DNA of 64,000 nucleotides from the NCBI RefSeq assembly GCF_002733835.1, contig NZ_NVWY01000003.1, positions 1-64,000 of the forward strand. The letters are read 5' to 3'. The stretch comes from Alcanivorax sp. (GTDB taxonomy: Bacteria > Pseudomonadota > Gammaproteobacteria > Pseudomonadales > Alcanivoracaceae). A model generated the notes under the pieces. It searched no databases. It was not told the origin of the DNA and saw only the letters and a program-made list of their open reading frames with translations. Both the position numbers and the translations under genes were made by a program. Below are positions 54,121-63,762 of this stretch, piece by piece; position 1 is the stretch's first letter; each line of letters starts with the position of its first letter.

Positions 54121-54798
54121 ATGGAATGGAAAAAATCAGGGATCATGGTGAGTATGGCGCTGATGTTGGGCGCTTGTGCACACCGGACGCCGGCGCCGGT
54201 GACTGCGGATGTTGCCTCGTTCAATCCCAAGGTGCGTTGTTCAGCGGATGTGGATCCTGAGCATCGGGTCGTGCTGGAAATGGTGGATACTCTGATGGCC
54301 AGGGGCAAAAACCATGCGGCACTGGCTCACCTCCAGGAGAGTGTGCAGAGCAACCAGGAATACTGGCAGCGTTATGGGCAGTTACTGGCAAAAAACGGAG
54401 ATTTACAACGTGCCTCTCTGGTTTTTACCGCCATGCGTGACAAATGTGAAAGCGGCGAAGCGTTTCACGGTTTGGGCATGATCGCGTTGAAACAAAACAA
54501 CCTGGATAAGGCGCTGGGTGATTTTGAAACGGCGGTAAACCTGTCTCCCGCCTCCGCAGCGGTGCGTAATGACTATGGATACGCGTTGTTGTTGGCTGGC
54601 CAGTATGACAACGCACAATATCATCTGCGTACGGCCTTGGAATTGCAAAATGGTAACGGCCAATCACGGCAGAACCTGGCTGTCGCCTATTTGTTGGGCC
54701 ATAACCAGGCTGGCCTGGAGCTGTTGCAGGAAACCTACCATTTCACGGATGACGAGCTGGCCTACGCCAAAAAACTGGCCGGGCAGATGGAGAAATAA
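54121..54798 (+). CDS. tadD: TadD-like TPR lipoprotein
   Basis: 225 residues. The lipoprotein signal ends at LGAC (Cys near 19). TPR repeats run through about 60-200, for example EAFHGLGMIALKQNNLDKALGDFETAV and AVRNDYGYALLLAGQYDNAQYHLRTAL. TadD proteins act like pilotins for the Tad secretin. It lies 26 bp after tadC. Confidence 0.85.
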   Translation: MEWKKSGIMVSMALMLGACAHRTPAPVTADVASFNPKVRCSADVDPEHRVVLEMVDTLMARGKNHAALAHLQESVQSNQEYWQRYGQLLAKNGDLQRASLVFTAMRDKCESGEAFHGLGMIALKQNNLDKALGDFETAVNLSPASAAVRNDYGYALLLAGQYDNAQYHLRTALELQNGNGQSRQNLAVAYLLGHNQAGLELLQETYHFTDDELAYAKKLAGQMEK

Positions 54799-54800
54799 CC

Positions 54801-55082
54801 ATGAAAAAGTGGATGATTGCAGGTGCCGCCTTGATGCTGAGCGGCCTGGTAGTTGCAGATAGCAGTTATGAATTCGGTCTTTCGGAAACGGTTTCCAATC
54901 CGCAGCGCGCAACGGTGACGGACTGGTTACTGGAGCAGCAACGAAAAACACCGGTGGCCGAAAGCAGTGAGCTCCCGGCCCAACTGTATGTAGATAGCCA
55001 GCGGCGTATTGGTGATACCTTCAAATCCAGTATTCCGGAAAGTTTGCAGGAACGGGCAAACTCACTGAAACAGAACAACTAA
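54801..55082 (+). CDS. small secreted Tad-locus protein (DUF3613-like)
   Basis: 93 residues: a signal peptide to about residue 20 and a short polar domain with LYVDSQRRIGDTFKSSIPESLQ near 63-84. It starts 2 nt after tadD. It resembles the DUF3613 proteins found in Tad loci of Pseudomonas and Burkholderia; the family assignment is from memory and only moderate. Its function is unknown. Confidence 0.6.
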   Translation: MKKWMIAGAALMLSGLVVADSSYEFGLSETVSNPQRATVTDWLLEQQRKTPVAESSELPAQLYVDSQRRIGDTFKSSIPESLQERANSLKQNN

Positions 55083-55098
55083 CGCTATTTGATGCGGC

Positions 55099-55198
55099 CA
55101 TGCTCAAAGGAGCATGACCGCCATCATTCTCAAGCGAGGGGCATCATAGCCGCCTGCTATAACAGAATAGACGTTCCTTTTCTCCAGAGAAAAGGAAC
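55099..55198. repeat. two hairpins before the TadG-like gene
   Basis: CATGCTC / GAGCATG around AAAG (55099-55116) and GTTCCTTTTCTC / GAGAAAAGGAAC around CA (55173-55198) are both perfect. Neither has a T run. They may stabilise or process the tad mRNA ahead of the 55284 gene. Confidence 0.5.
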
Positions 55199-55283
55199 AG
55201 GGAGAGGGTAATCAACTGCCCGGTTGCGATCTTGATCTGGCCATGACTCCCTCCCTCCATTATCAAACAGTGGAGAGGCCACC

Positions 55284-56957
55284 ATGATTTCCTCAACTAT
55301 AAAACAAAAGCAGCACGGCACTGCCCTGACTTGGGTGGTGTCGCTGTTTTTTATTTTTATGATGGCGGCTTTGGTGGTGGATGGTGCCAGGCTGTATCAC
55401 GAGAAGCGCCAATTGCAGACCATGGCCAATTCTCTGGCTACCAGAATGGTGGACGAGGGGCAGGCTTGTTTTGGAAGCGAGCTGGCTGTGTTTGATCCAG
55501 GGACTGCGCAGAGTGACCTGGATAGCTTTTTCCCTGATAGTGAAGTGACGGTTGCGGCCGCGCAGCGTGTGCTTGTGGAATCAACGATGGGAGAATATGT
55601 GGTTTCCTCCGTCAATGGTGATGCAAGGCGTAGCAATGGTGTGGCGATAACCTTGAGCCGCCCAGTGGGCGGCCTCCTTGCGTTTGTAGTAGAAGATGAC
55701 ATGGTGGCGCATGCTGTGGCACGCAAGGAGGTTGTCGCCTCATTATCCATGGAAAGCTTTGCTGCCGATTTGGATACTACCCAGTCGGCTCTTCTTAACG
55801 CTGTTTTTTCGGAAATACTCGGGGCTCCTGTTTCGTTGTCTGCGCTTCAGTTTAATGAGCTTGGCAATACGCTGATCGATATAGAGGAGTTGCTATCTGA
55901 GTTGGCGGGGGATACACCTCTTCAGGAATTCTTGGGAGATGAAGAGGCAGCGAATGTTGTTGTGAATGCGCTCGGGGTGGTCGGTGGACTTGATGGAGCG
56001 AGCAGTGGTTTGCAGCAAATATCATCAACTTTGGTGGGCACAAATGTGGACCTGACTGACATTTTTTCCGGGATTGAGCAATCCAGCATTCCTCCGGGGT
56101 CCAAGGTGCCTTTGCTTGGTGTGGTGAATGCCCTGGTGATGAATGTCGGGGCAGCGTTGCCAACCAGTATCGATATTGATTTGCTGGATGAGACGACGAT
56201 CGTGGGCCCGCTTCTTTCCGGGTTAGGGGTTGAAGTTTTGACACTGACTTTAGAAATCGACCAAGCGCCGGCATCCCTGACCTCAGCTGCCCGTCGTATA
56301 GAAGACGAGGATACCGGGGACTGGGGCTGGCCCCGATTGCGGTCGCGAGATATAGGGGCGCAGGTGCACATTGAGGTGGATGCGGGTATTCCCGTGTTGT
56401 TGACCCTGGAGGGCGACATTGATCTGGAGCTGAATGTCGCGAGCGGTGAGGCGGAATTGACAGCAGCACGCTGTGCCCAAGGGGGTAATGAAAATGAGGT
56501 GGATATACATGTCCGTGGTCGACCGAGTTTGTTGGCGCTAACAGGAAATCTGGATTTGGATGTCAACCTGCTGGGCGTGGGGCTATCCGTATTGGAAGCG
56601 GAGGTAGGTGAGAGTGACCCAGGAGAGGGGAGCTGGAATCAGCGGAGCTTCTTTGATGTGGAACTCTTCGACCCGCAACCACAGCCGGCTGTGTCGTTGG
56701 GTGGCAGTGATGATGCGGTGAACAATGCCTTGGACGATTTGCTGGACGATACCCAGATAGAACTGTTGGGTATCGATCTTGGCGGGGTGCTATCACCGCT
56801 GACGGGATTGCTTAGAGGGATCCTTCAGCCAATTGTAACCGGCGTACTTGAACCTTTGCTTGACGCTCTTGGGTTATCGCTTGGCGAGAGTCGCCTGCAG
56901 CTTTTATCTGTGACTCAGAGCATCCATTTAATTGAAGGTATTGAGCCGCCAGACTAA
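55284..56957 (+). CDS. TadG-like pilus assembly protein
   Basis: 557 residues. The N-terminus has the TadG-type segment: HGTALTWVVSLFFIFMMAALVVDGARLYHEKRQLQTMANSLATR, a helix followed by the conserved Asp/Gly and an amphipathic stretch. The large exported region is acidic, Leu/Gly/Asp-rich and contains repeated motifs such as LLGIDLGGVLSPLTGLLRGIL near the end. It probably acts as a minor pilin-like or adhesin component. It lies about 200 bp after the previous gene and could have its own promoter. Confidence 0.75.
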   Translation: MISSTIKQKQHGTALTWVVSLFFIFMMAALVVDGARLYHEKRQLQTMANSLATRMVDEGQACFGSELAVFDPGTAQSDLDSFFPDSEVTVAAAQRVLVESTMGEYVVSSVNGDARRSNGVAITLSRPVGGLLAFVVEDDMVAHAVARKEVVASLSMESFAADLDTTQSALLNAVFSEILGAPVSLSALQFNELGNTLIDIEELLSELAGDTPLQEFLGDEEAANVVVNALGVVGGLDGASSGLQQISSTLVGTNVDLTDIFSGIEQSSIPPGSKVPLLGVVNALVMNVGAALPTSIDIDLLDETTIVGPLLSGLGVEVLTLTLEIDQAPASLTSAARRIEDEDTGDWGWPRLRSRDIGAQVHIEVDAGIPVLLTLEGDIDLELNVASGEAELTAARCAQGGNENEVDIHVRGRPSLLALTGNLDLDVNLLGVGLSVLEAEVGESDPGEGSWNQRSFFDVELFDPQPQPAVSLGGSDDAVNNALDDLLDDTQIELLGIDLGGVLSPLTGLLRGILQPIVTGVLEPLLDALGLSLGESRLQLLSVTQSIHLIEGIEPPD

Positions 56958-57097
56958 CGCCACAGGCGATCGGGTTGCCATGAACGTTTCGTGCGCTGGG
57001 TGGCGACGGGCGCTCTGTTGATTCTGATCGGCTCTGCTCATCTTGGCGAGATGAAAAATGTAGTGGCATAGTGAATTTGGCCACCTGATTTTGAGTG

Positions 57098-58291
57098 TCA
57101 GTGTTGCGTGGTAGCAGGCCGATAACGGGTCAGCTGATCGGCGAAATCCTGCAGGGCGGCAATGCCGGACTCGCGGGCATCGTGGTACCACTGCTCCAAC
57201 GCTTCCACCATTTCTGTCGAATTACGGCTGGTCTGGGACCAGATGTCCTGCAGACGCAGGCGGAACTGGTAGATGGCGTGCAGGGTTTCGTTGCTTTCCG
57301 TCAGCTTCTGCAGGCGCTTTTCTTGGCCCGGTTTGATCAGAGTGGTGTCGCGATGGAACAGGGCTCGGGCGCGGGCATAAAGGTCGCGTGTGGCGTCACA
57401 GGCGCGAGCCTGTTCCTGCTTGAAGACCGGGGTGATCACGGTTTTGCGGTAATGACGCATAACCTGAAAACGGTGTTGCATGACGCCGCGCAGGGCATCA
57501 AGGTCAATTCCGTGGGCACTTTTCTCCAAGGCCGGTTTCGGCGCGACTTTTTTCACCTTGGCCAGTCCCAGTATTTCGAACAGGCGAATCCAGGCCCAGC
57601 CGGCATCAAATTCAAAGCGGCGTACGGACAGCTTGGCGGAATTTGGATAGGTGTGGTGATTGTTGTGCAGCTCTTCGCCGCCAATCAGGATGCCCCAGGG
57701 CGAAATGTTCCGTGACGCATCGGCGCACTCGAAGTTCCGGTAGCCCCAGTAGTGGCCCAGGCCGTTGATGACGCCAGCGGCGAACAGCGGAATCCAGATC
57801 ATCTGTACGGCCCACACGGTAATGCCGGCGGCGCCAAACAGCAGCAGGTCGATGACTGCCATCAGGGCAATGCCGCCCATGGGGAAACGGGAATAGACGT
57901 TGCGTTCCACCCAGTCGTTCGGGCAGCCAGCACCATACTTCTTCAGGGTCTCTTCGTTTTCCGCTTCTTCGCGGTACAGTTCGGCCCCTTCGCTCAGTAC
58001 TTTACGAATGCCTTTCACCACCGGGCTGTGCGGGTCCTCTTCGGTCTCGCACTTGGCGTGGTGTTTGCGGTGGATGGCGGTCCACTCCAGGGTGTTCTGG
58101 GCGGTGGTGAGCCACAGCCAGAAACGGAAGAAATGCTTGAGCACCGGGTGCATGTCCAGCGCCCGGTGCGCGGAATAGCGGTGCAGGTAGACGGTGACGC
58201 TGACAATGGTCACGTGGGTCATGGCCAGGGTGATCAGCACCAGGGCACCGAGACTCGGAGCCAGCAGGCCCTCACTCAGATAATTCAGCAT
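57098..58291 (-). CDS. fatty acid (acyl-CoA) desaturase
   Basis: 397 residues, an integral membrane di-iron desaturase. The three His boxes are HRYSAH near 38, HRKHH near 74 and HNNHH near 210, with four membrane helices around them. The C-terminal 130 residues are helical and charged. It would introduce a cis double bond (delta-9 type by family) into a saturated acyl chain, needing O2 and an electron donor. The gene is convergent with the Tad locus. Confidence 0.88.
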   Translation of the reverse strand: MLNYLSEGLLAPSLGALVLITLAMTHVTIVSVTVYLHRYSAHRALDMHPVLKHFFRFWLWLTTAQNTLEWTAIHRKHHAKCETEEDPHSPVVKGIRKVLSEGAELYREEAENEETLKKYGAGCPNDWVERNVYSRFPMGGIALMAVIDLLLFGAAGITVWAVQMIWIPLFAAGVINGLGHYWGYRNFECADASRNISPWGILIGGEELHNNHHTYPNSAKLSVRRFEFDAGWAWIRLFEILGLAKVKKVAPKPALEKSAHGIDLDALRGVMQHRFQVMRHYRKTVITPVFKQEQARACDATRDLYARARALFHRDTTLIKPGQEKRLQKLTESNETLHAIYQFRLRLQDIWSQTSRNSTEMVEALEQWYHDARESGIAALQDFADQLTRYRPATTQH

Positions 58292-58436
58292 AGATGTCGC
58301 ACAGTAAAAAGACGGAGCCGCTATTGTGCCCTACCCGGGATGACGGGCATAAGACACTAAATGGGTCAAATTCGGACTTTACGGCCAATCAGGGTCCCAA
58401 AGGTGCCTGTTGACTGACGGATGGCTGCTGCGGCCG

Positions 58437-60413
58437 TTATGCGTTGCGCTGTAACAACAGGTGGCCCTGGGGATCGACGGTGGCATGCCAGTCTGCGGCC
58501 AGCCAGGTGGTGCCCACGGCTTCGTAGATCAGGGCGGGCCCGGTGATGCGTTGGCCGGCGCCCAGTGATTCACGGTTATACACGGCCGCCGCTGTGTGCA
58601 TGCCTGGTAGCGTAATGTGGCGTTCTGCTGACGCGCTCCGGGTATGGCGGTCCGGCTGGGTTGGCGGGTTGCTTTGGGCCTGGCTCTGGACGCGCAGGTT
58701 GACCTGCTCAACGGGGAGCCCCAGCTGGTGACCAAAGCGTTGCTGGTGGGCGGTATGGAAGCGGCTTTCCCGGTCGGCCAGCGTGGGGCCCCAGTCAATC
58801 TGCAGGACGGAAGATTGCCCCCGGTAGCACATGTCCACGAATACCCGGTGGCGAATCCGGTCTGCGCTGACGCCTTCGGCCATCAGTTCTGTCTGGCCCT
58901 GTTGTTGCAGCTGCGCAATACGCTCGTCCAACAGGGATTCGTCCACCTGTGCTGGCAGAGCCTGCAGCATTTCCCGTTTGCGCGGGGCGTAGACCAGCCC
59001 CTCGGCGGACAGGACACCTGCCCGTTGCGGCACGATGGCCTGGGTCATGCCCAGGTTGTCGGCCAGCGCGCAGACATGCAGGCCGCCGGCGCCACCGAAG
59101 CTCATCAGTGCGAAGTCTGCGGGGTCGAAGCCTTTCTGGATGGAGATCACCCGCAGCGCCTGGGTCATGTGTTCGTTGGCCAGGGCCAGTACCCCGTCGG
59201 CGGCTTGCTGGCGCGTCAGGCCCAGGGCTTGGGCGAGCCTGTCCATGGCCTGTTCCGCGGCGGGCACATCCAGCGCCAGTGAGCCACCGAGTGCAAAGTC
59301 CGGCTGTAGCCGGCCCAGCACCACATTGGCATCGGTGACGGTGACCTGTTGCCCGCCTTTGCCGTAGCAGGCGGGGCCGGGGTCGGCACCAGCGGATTGC
59401 GGGCCCACATGCAGCAGGCCCGCGTCATCCACATAGGCCAGCGAGCCGCCGCCAGCGCCGATGGTGTGCATGTCCACCATGGGAACGGCCACCGGATAGG
59501 GGCCAATGTGGCCCTGCTGGGTGAGGCGGATATCGCCATCAAGCAAGGCCACATCGGTGGAGGTGCCGCCCATGTCGAAGGTCATCAGCTGCGGTTGCTG
59601 CAGCTGCTGCCCCAGTCGCTGGGCAGCGGCCAGCCCGCCGGCAGGGCCGGACAGCAGCAGGTTGACGGCCAGATCGGCCGCCTGCTGAGAGGCAATGGTG
59701 CCACCGTGGGATTGCATGATAGCCAGTGGCGCGGGGGCCGTGGCCTGTTGCAGGCGTTGCAAGTAGTCGGCGACGCGGGGGGCCAGCCAGGCATTCAGCC
59801 AGGTGGCCATGCCCCGTTCGTATTCGCCCCGGGTGGGCAGTATCTGGTGTGATGGGCTCACCGCAAAGCCGGCATCACGCAAGGCGTCATTGAGCCGTTG
59901 TTCGTGCTCCGGGTTCAGGTAGCTGAACAGCAGGCACAGGGCGATGGATTCCGGGTCCAGCTCGCGGACGGCGCTCAACAGGGTGGCAATGTGACCGTCG
60001 GTGAGCGGGGTCACGGGGTGGCCGGCGGCATCCAGCCGTGCCGGGCAGCCGAGCGCGGGCAGCAGGCTGACCGCAGAGGCGTTGCTGGGGGGCGTCAGAT
60101 TGTAGAGTTCTGGCCGGTTCTGGCGGCCAATGCGGAGAATGTCCTCCAGCCCTTCATTGGTAATCAGCAGTGTGCGGGCGCCCTTGCCTTCCAGGGCCGC
60201 GTTGGTGGCCACGGTGGTGCCGTGAACAATGGCTAACTGCCCGCTGGCCATGGCATCACTCAGGCCAAGCTCCGTGATGCCCTGCAGGATGGCGCGTTCC
60301 GGGGATGAGGGGGTAGACAGTACTTTGTGGATGCGCGGTTCACCGTCGCCCAGCAGAACAAAATCAGTAAAAGTGCCGCCGGTATCGACGCCGAGCCAGT
60401 AAGTGAGAGGCAT
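58437..60413 (-). CDS. hydantoinase/oxoprolinase A-type protein
   Basis: 658 residues. The N-terminal HyuA segment GVDTGGTFTDFVLL, the central DMGGTSTDVALLDG (both actin-like ATPase phosphate motifs) and the GAGGGSLAYVDDAG segment are typical of the ATP-dependent HydA/oxoprolinase family. No HyuB partner is adjacent. It probably opens a lactam or hydantoin ring using ATP; the substrate is unknown. The start at 60413 has no clear ribosome site and lies 10 bp from a heptad array. Confidence 0.8.
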   Translation of the reverse strand: MPLTYWLGVDTGGTFTDFVLLGDGEPRIHKVLSTPSSPERAILQGITELGLSDAMASGQLAIVHGTTVATNAALEGKGARTLLITNEGLEDILRIGRQNRPELYNLTPPSNASAVSLLPALGCPARLDAAGHPVTPLTDGHIATLLSAVRELDPESIALCLLFSYLNPEHEQRLNDALRDAGFAVSPSHQILPTRGEYERGMATWLNAWLAPRVADYLQRLQQATAPAPLAIMQSHGGTIASQQAADLAVNLLLSGPAGGLAAAQRLGQQLQQPQLMTFDMGGTSTDVALLDGDIRLTQQGHIGPYPVAVPMVDMHTIGAGGGSLAYVDDAGLLHVGPQSAGADPGPACYGKGGQQVTVTDANVVLGRLQPDFALGGSLALDVPAAEQAMDRLAQALGLTRQQAADGVLALANEHMTQALRVISIQKGFDPADFALMSFGGAGGLHVCALADNLGMTQAIVPQRAGVLSAEGLVYAPRKREMLQALPAQVDESLLDERIAQLQQQGQTELMAEGVSADRIRHRVFVDMCYRGQSSVLQIDWGPTLADRESRFHTAHQQRFGHQLGLPVEQVNLRVQSQAQSNPPTQPDRHTRSASAERHITLPGMHTAAAVYNRESLGAGQRITGPALIYEAVGTTWLAADWHATVDPQGHLLLQRNA

Positions 60414-60422
60414 GAGAGTAAA

Positions 60423-60457
60423 TTAATAATGAATAGTTAATAATGAATAATTGAAAA
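60423..60457. repeat. heptad-array element 7, left part (AT-rich)
   Basis: Five tandem 7-mers close to TTAATAA/TGAATAR run from 60423. Inverted copies CTATTAA and TTATTAA begin at 60520 and are split by the insertion sequence at 60531, continuing after 61285. It lies between the hydantoinase and argH genes. Confidence 0.65.
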
Positions 60458-60530
60458 ACGAGTTGCGGAAGCAGTGTAGCCTAAGACATGCATGCTTTTG
60501 GATGTTGTGTTGGTTTTCGCTATTAATTAT

Positions 60531-61277
60531 GGGTCTTAGGAAGCAAATCGCATGCTAATATGCATTTGCGCCTATGAATACAGGTAAAAACCGCTACTAC
60601 AAATTTTCCAAGATCAGTGAGGCCCGATTTCGGCGTCTCCTGAGAGCGTTTGCGATGGATCTGACGGCTTCAGATGCTGCCAGGCTGACCGGTATAAGTC
60701 TCCGTTCTGTGAACGCCATTTACCTCAAAATACGAAGGCGGGTCGCTGCATATTGCGAGGAGCAGTCGCCGTATTCTGGTGAGGTCGAACTCGATGAATC
60801 CTATTTCGGCCCGAGACGAATCAGAGGGAAGAGAGGCAGAGGTGCAGGCGGCAAGACAATCGTTTTTGGCGTGTTCAAACGCAACGGGCACGTCTACACC
60901 GAGATCGTTCCAGACGCCAAGAAAAAGACGCTATTACAAGTGGTTAGAGGCAGAGTGACGCTGGATAGCGTTGTCCATACAGATGGCTGGCGTGCTTATG
61001 ATGGACTAGTGGATCTCGGCTATGAGAAGCATTACCGGGTCCAGCATGCAGATAACGAATTCGTTGGACAAGGCAGCAACCACATCAATGGCATTGAGTC
61101 CTTCTGGGCCTACGCGAAACTGCGACTGAGCCGCTTTAAGGGCTTGCCAAAACACACGTTTTATCTACATTTGAAAGAGACAGAATTCAGGTTCAACAAC
61201 CGCCGAGAGGATATCTACAAGCGGCTGCTGAAACTGCTCAGGGAGCGTCCAATTGAGTGATTTGCTTCCTAAGACCC
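60531..61277 (+). mobile_element. IS1595-family insertion sequence (IS1016-like size)
   Basis: A 747-bp unit with perfect 19-bp terminal inverted repeats (GGGTCTTAGGAAGCAAATC) flanked by an 8-bp target duplication TTAATTAT at 60523-60530 and 61278-61285. It contains one intact transposase gene. The 8-bp duplication and the ISXO2-type transposase fit the IS1595 family. Its clean ends suggest a recent insertion into heptad element 7. Confidence 0.92.
60574..61260 (+). CDS. IS1595-family transposase (ISXO2-like)
   Basis: 228 residues. The N-terminal helix-turn-helix is about 15-50. The DDE-type catalytic domain has Asp in ELDESYFGPRR near 73, Asp in HTDGWRAYDG near 134 and Glu in NGIESFWAYAKLRL near 175. 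It is intact, with no frameshift. Its stop is 17 bp inside the right end of the IS. Confidence 0.92.
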   Translation: MNTGKNRYYKFSKISEARFRRLLRAFAMDLTASDAARLTGISLRSVNAIYLKIRRRVAAYCEEQSPYSGEVELDESYFGPRRIRGKRGRGAGGKTIVFGVFKRNGHVYTEIVPDAKKKTLLQVVRGRVTLDSVVHTDGWRAYDGLVDLGYEKHYRVQHADNEFVGQGSNHINGIESFWAYAKLRLSRFKGLPKHTFYLHLKETEFRFNNRREDIYKRLLKLLRERPIE

Positions 61278-61378
61278 TTAATTATTAAGATGTTATACCT
61301 GAACCAACCGCCACTCCCAAGGAATAGTCTCCCCCTGCTATACTTGCGCCCCCGCAAACCAAGCGTTGAGCAAGAACG

Positions 61379-62779
61379 ATGACTGACAAGCAGCAGAACA
61401 AACTCTGGGGCGGCCGCTTCAGCGAGTCCACCGACCAGTTCGTGCAGGAATTCACTGCCAGTGTGAACTTCGACCGCCGCATGTACCGTCAGGACATCTA
61501 TGGCTCCCAGGCCCATGCCACCATGCTGGCCGAAGTGGGCGTGCTCACCGATGAGGAGCGCGATGCCATTATCCAGGGGTTGCGTGAAATTCAGCTGGAA
61601 ATCGAAAACGGCGAGTTCGAGTGGTCCGTGGCCCTGGAAGATGTGCACATGAACATCGAAGCGCGGCTCACCGACAAGATCGGCATCACCGGCAAAAAGC
61701 TGCACACTGGTCGCAGCCGTAACGACCAGGTGGCCACCGACATCCGCCTGTGGCTGCGCGACGAACTGCTGATTCTGGAAGAGCAGTATCTGTACCTGAT
61801 GACCGGCCTGCTGAACCTGGCCGAGCGCGAAGCGGCCACCATCATGCCCGGCTTTACTCACCTGCAGACCGCCCAGCCAGTGACCTTTGGCCACCACCTT
61901 CTGGCCTGGTTCGAAATGCTCAAACGTGATCGCGAGCGCCTGCTGGATTGCCGCAAGCGGGTCAACCGCATGCCCCTGGGCGCCGCCGCCCTGGCCGGCA
62001 CCACCTACCCGATCAACCGGGAGCGCACCTGCGAGCTGCTCGGGTTCGACGGCGTCTGCGAAAACTCGCTGGACGCGGTGAGCGACCGGGACTTCGCCAT
62101 CGAATTCTGCGCCCTGGCCGCCCTGACCATGACCCACCTGTCGCGGATCAGCGAAGAACTGGTGCTGTGGACCAGCGCCCAGTTCAACTTCATCAACCTG
62201 CCCGACCGCTTCTGCACCGGCAGCTCCATCATGCCGCAGAAGAAGAACCCGGATGTGCCGGAACTGGTGCGCGGCAAGACTGGCCGCGTGAATGGCCACC
62301 TGATTAGCCTGCTGACCCTGATGAAAAGCCAGCCGCTGGCCTACAACAAGGATAACCAGGAAGACAAGGAACCGTTGTACGACGCCGTGGATACCCTCAA
62401 GGGCAGCCTGCGCGCCTTTGGTGACATGATCCCGGCCCTGGAACCCAACCGGGAAGTGATGCGCGAAGCCGCCCGTCGTGGTTTCGCCACCGCCACCGAC
62501 CTGGCCGATTACCTGGTGCGCAAGGGCATCGCCTTCCGCGACTCCCACGAGATCGTCGGCAAGGCCGTGGCCTACGGCGTAGAAAAGAAAAAGGATCTGG
62601 GCGACATGTCCCTGTCCGAGCTCAAGCAATTCAGCGACCAGATCGACGAGGATGTCTTCGAGGTGCTGACCCTGGAAGGCTCCGTCAGCGCCCGTAACCA
62701 CATCGGCGGCACCGCCCCCGACCAGGTCCGCGCCGCCGTGGCCCGCGCCCGGGAAGCGCTGGACAACACCAGCCACTAA
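61379..62779 (+). CDS. argH: argininosuccinate lyase
   Basis: 466 residues with the fumarase/aspartase signature [12 protein letters not shown] near 283 and the conserved [12 protein letters not shown] near 111. It cleaves argininosuccinate to arginine and fumarate, as a cytoplasmic tetramer. It is followed by a bidirectional terminator shared with rnk. Confidence 0.97.
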   Translation: MTDKQQNKLWGGRFSESTDQFVQEFTASVNFDRRMYRQDIYGSQAHATMLAEVGVLTDEERDAIIQGLREIQLEIENGEFEWSVALEDVHMNIEARLTDKIGITGKKLHTGRSRNDQVATDIRLWLRDELLILEEQYLYLMTGLLNLAEREAATIMPGFTHLQTAQPVTFGHHLLAWFEMLKRDRERLLDCRKRVNRMPLGAAALAGTTYPINRERTCELLGFDGVCENSLDAVSDRDFAIEFCALAALTMTHLSRISEELVLWTSAQFNFINLPDRFCTGSSIMPQKKNPDVPELVRGKTGRVNGHLISLLTLMKSQPLAYNKDNQEDKEPLYDAVDTLKGSLRAFGDMIPALEPNREVMREAARRGFATATDLADYLVRKGIAFRDSHEIVGKAVAYGVEKKKDLGDMSLSELKQFSDQIDEDVFEVLTLEGSVSARNHIGGTAPDQVRAAVARAREALDNTSH

Positions 62780-62820
62780 CGCGCCGCAACGAGCGCTTTC
62801 TTCGGAAGGCGCCGTACGAT

Positions 62821-62859
62821 AAAAAAACGCCACCGACTCTCTGGAGCCGGTGGCGTTTT
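62821..62859. terminator. bidirectional terminator between argH and rnk
   Basis: AACGCCACCG and CGGTGGCGTT form a 10-bp stem, with an A run before and T residues after, so it can stop transcripts from both convergent genes. Confidence 0.9.
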
Positions 62860-62915
62860 CGTTCCGGGCAACGGCGTAGCCGTTAGCACACCCGCACAGC
62901 AGTCCCTGCCCCGTG

Positions 62916-63311
62916 CTACGCCAGATCTTCACCGTTGGCTTCTGGCTGATACTCGATGGCGAGAATCTCCAGTTTCAGGGTCTTGCCGTTGGGCGCCGGC
63001 CAGTCAATGCTTTGCCCCACCGATAACCCCAGTAGCGCTGCCCCCACCGGCGCCAACACGGACACTTTCTCCGGCCCGCTATCCTGCGGATACACCAGCG
63101 TCAGGCTCATTTCCCGCCCACGCCCCTGTTCCCGGCAGCGAATCCGCGAATTCATGGTCACCACATCCGCCGGCATTGCCTCGGGGGCCACCACCGTGGC
63201 ACGCAACAGCTCCTCTTCCAGGCCTTCGGCCACCTCGCCATGGGCGGTCGCTAATAATGCCTCCAAGCGCGCAACATCCAAACGTGAAACGGTAATGGCC
63301 GGTAACGCCAT
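62916..63311 (-). CDS. rnk: nucleoside diphosphate kinase regulator Rnk
   Basis: 131 residues with the GreA/GreB-type C-terminal domain (VTMNSRIRCREQGRGREMSLTLVYPQD... VLAPVGAALLGLSVGQ) and a short N-terminal helical part. Rnk binds RNA polymerase in its secondary channel and affects nucleoside diphosphate kinase level. It neighbours argH and lysA in Pseudomonas-type order. Confidence 0.92.
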   Translation of the reverse strand: MALPAITVSRLDVARLEALLATAHGEVAEGLEEELLRATVVAPEAMPADVVTMNSRIRCREQGRGREMSLTLVYPQDSGPEKVSVLAPVGAALLGLSVGQSIDWPAPNGKTLKLEILAIEYQPEANGEDLA

Positions 63312-63574
63312 GGCTTTCTCCTTACAGGGTTAAATGCCCCACGCATACACGTCTACCCGCGTGCCGGGGTATCCAGGCTCAGGCAGGGCAAGTACGAGTG
63401 AAGGGGCGAAAAGATCAGCAGAAATGTGTCCACGCGGGGCAGACTATTCACTGATAGTAAACCGGACCGCTTTTTTCTCAAGCGGCGTTATCGGACACCC
63501 AAACCGCAGGAGGGCGCAGGCTGCCATTGCAGTACCGAACCGTTATACTCCCCCTCCAGCAAACGGAGTATCCC

Positions 63575-63760
63575 ATGCGCCCATTCAGCCTGTTACTGTT
63601 CCTGCTACTGGCCGCCTGCGGCCAGAAAGGTCCGCTGTATTTTGACCAGGAACGCAGCGCCGCCGCTCCGACAGGCAACGCCCAGGCGGCGCAAGCCGAC
63701 GCCACAGACAGTGACGACACCCAAGACGAAGACGACGCCAACGCGTCCGCACAGGAATAA
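63575..63760 (+). CDS. lptM: LPS translocon chaperone lipoprotein LptM
   Basis: 61 residues from the ATG at 63575 (GGAG upstream). The lipoprotein signal ends at LAAC and is followed at once by GQKGPLY, the LptM/YifL signature. The tail is acidic and repetitive. LptM helps LptD-LptE form correct disulphides in the outer membrane. It lies 2 bp before lysA (lppL-lysA order). Confidence 0.9.
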   Translation: MRPFSLLLFLLLAACGQKGPLYFDQERSAAAPTGNAQAAQADATDSDDTQDEDDANASAQE

Positions 63761-63762
63761 TC

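Noticed and set aside
61238-62932. A 564-codon open frame antisense to argH
   Set aside because: It mirrors the GC-rich argH codons in reverse, has low-complexity Gly/Gln/Val-rich content and no recognisable domain; argH is certain.
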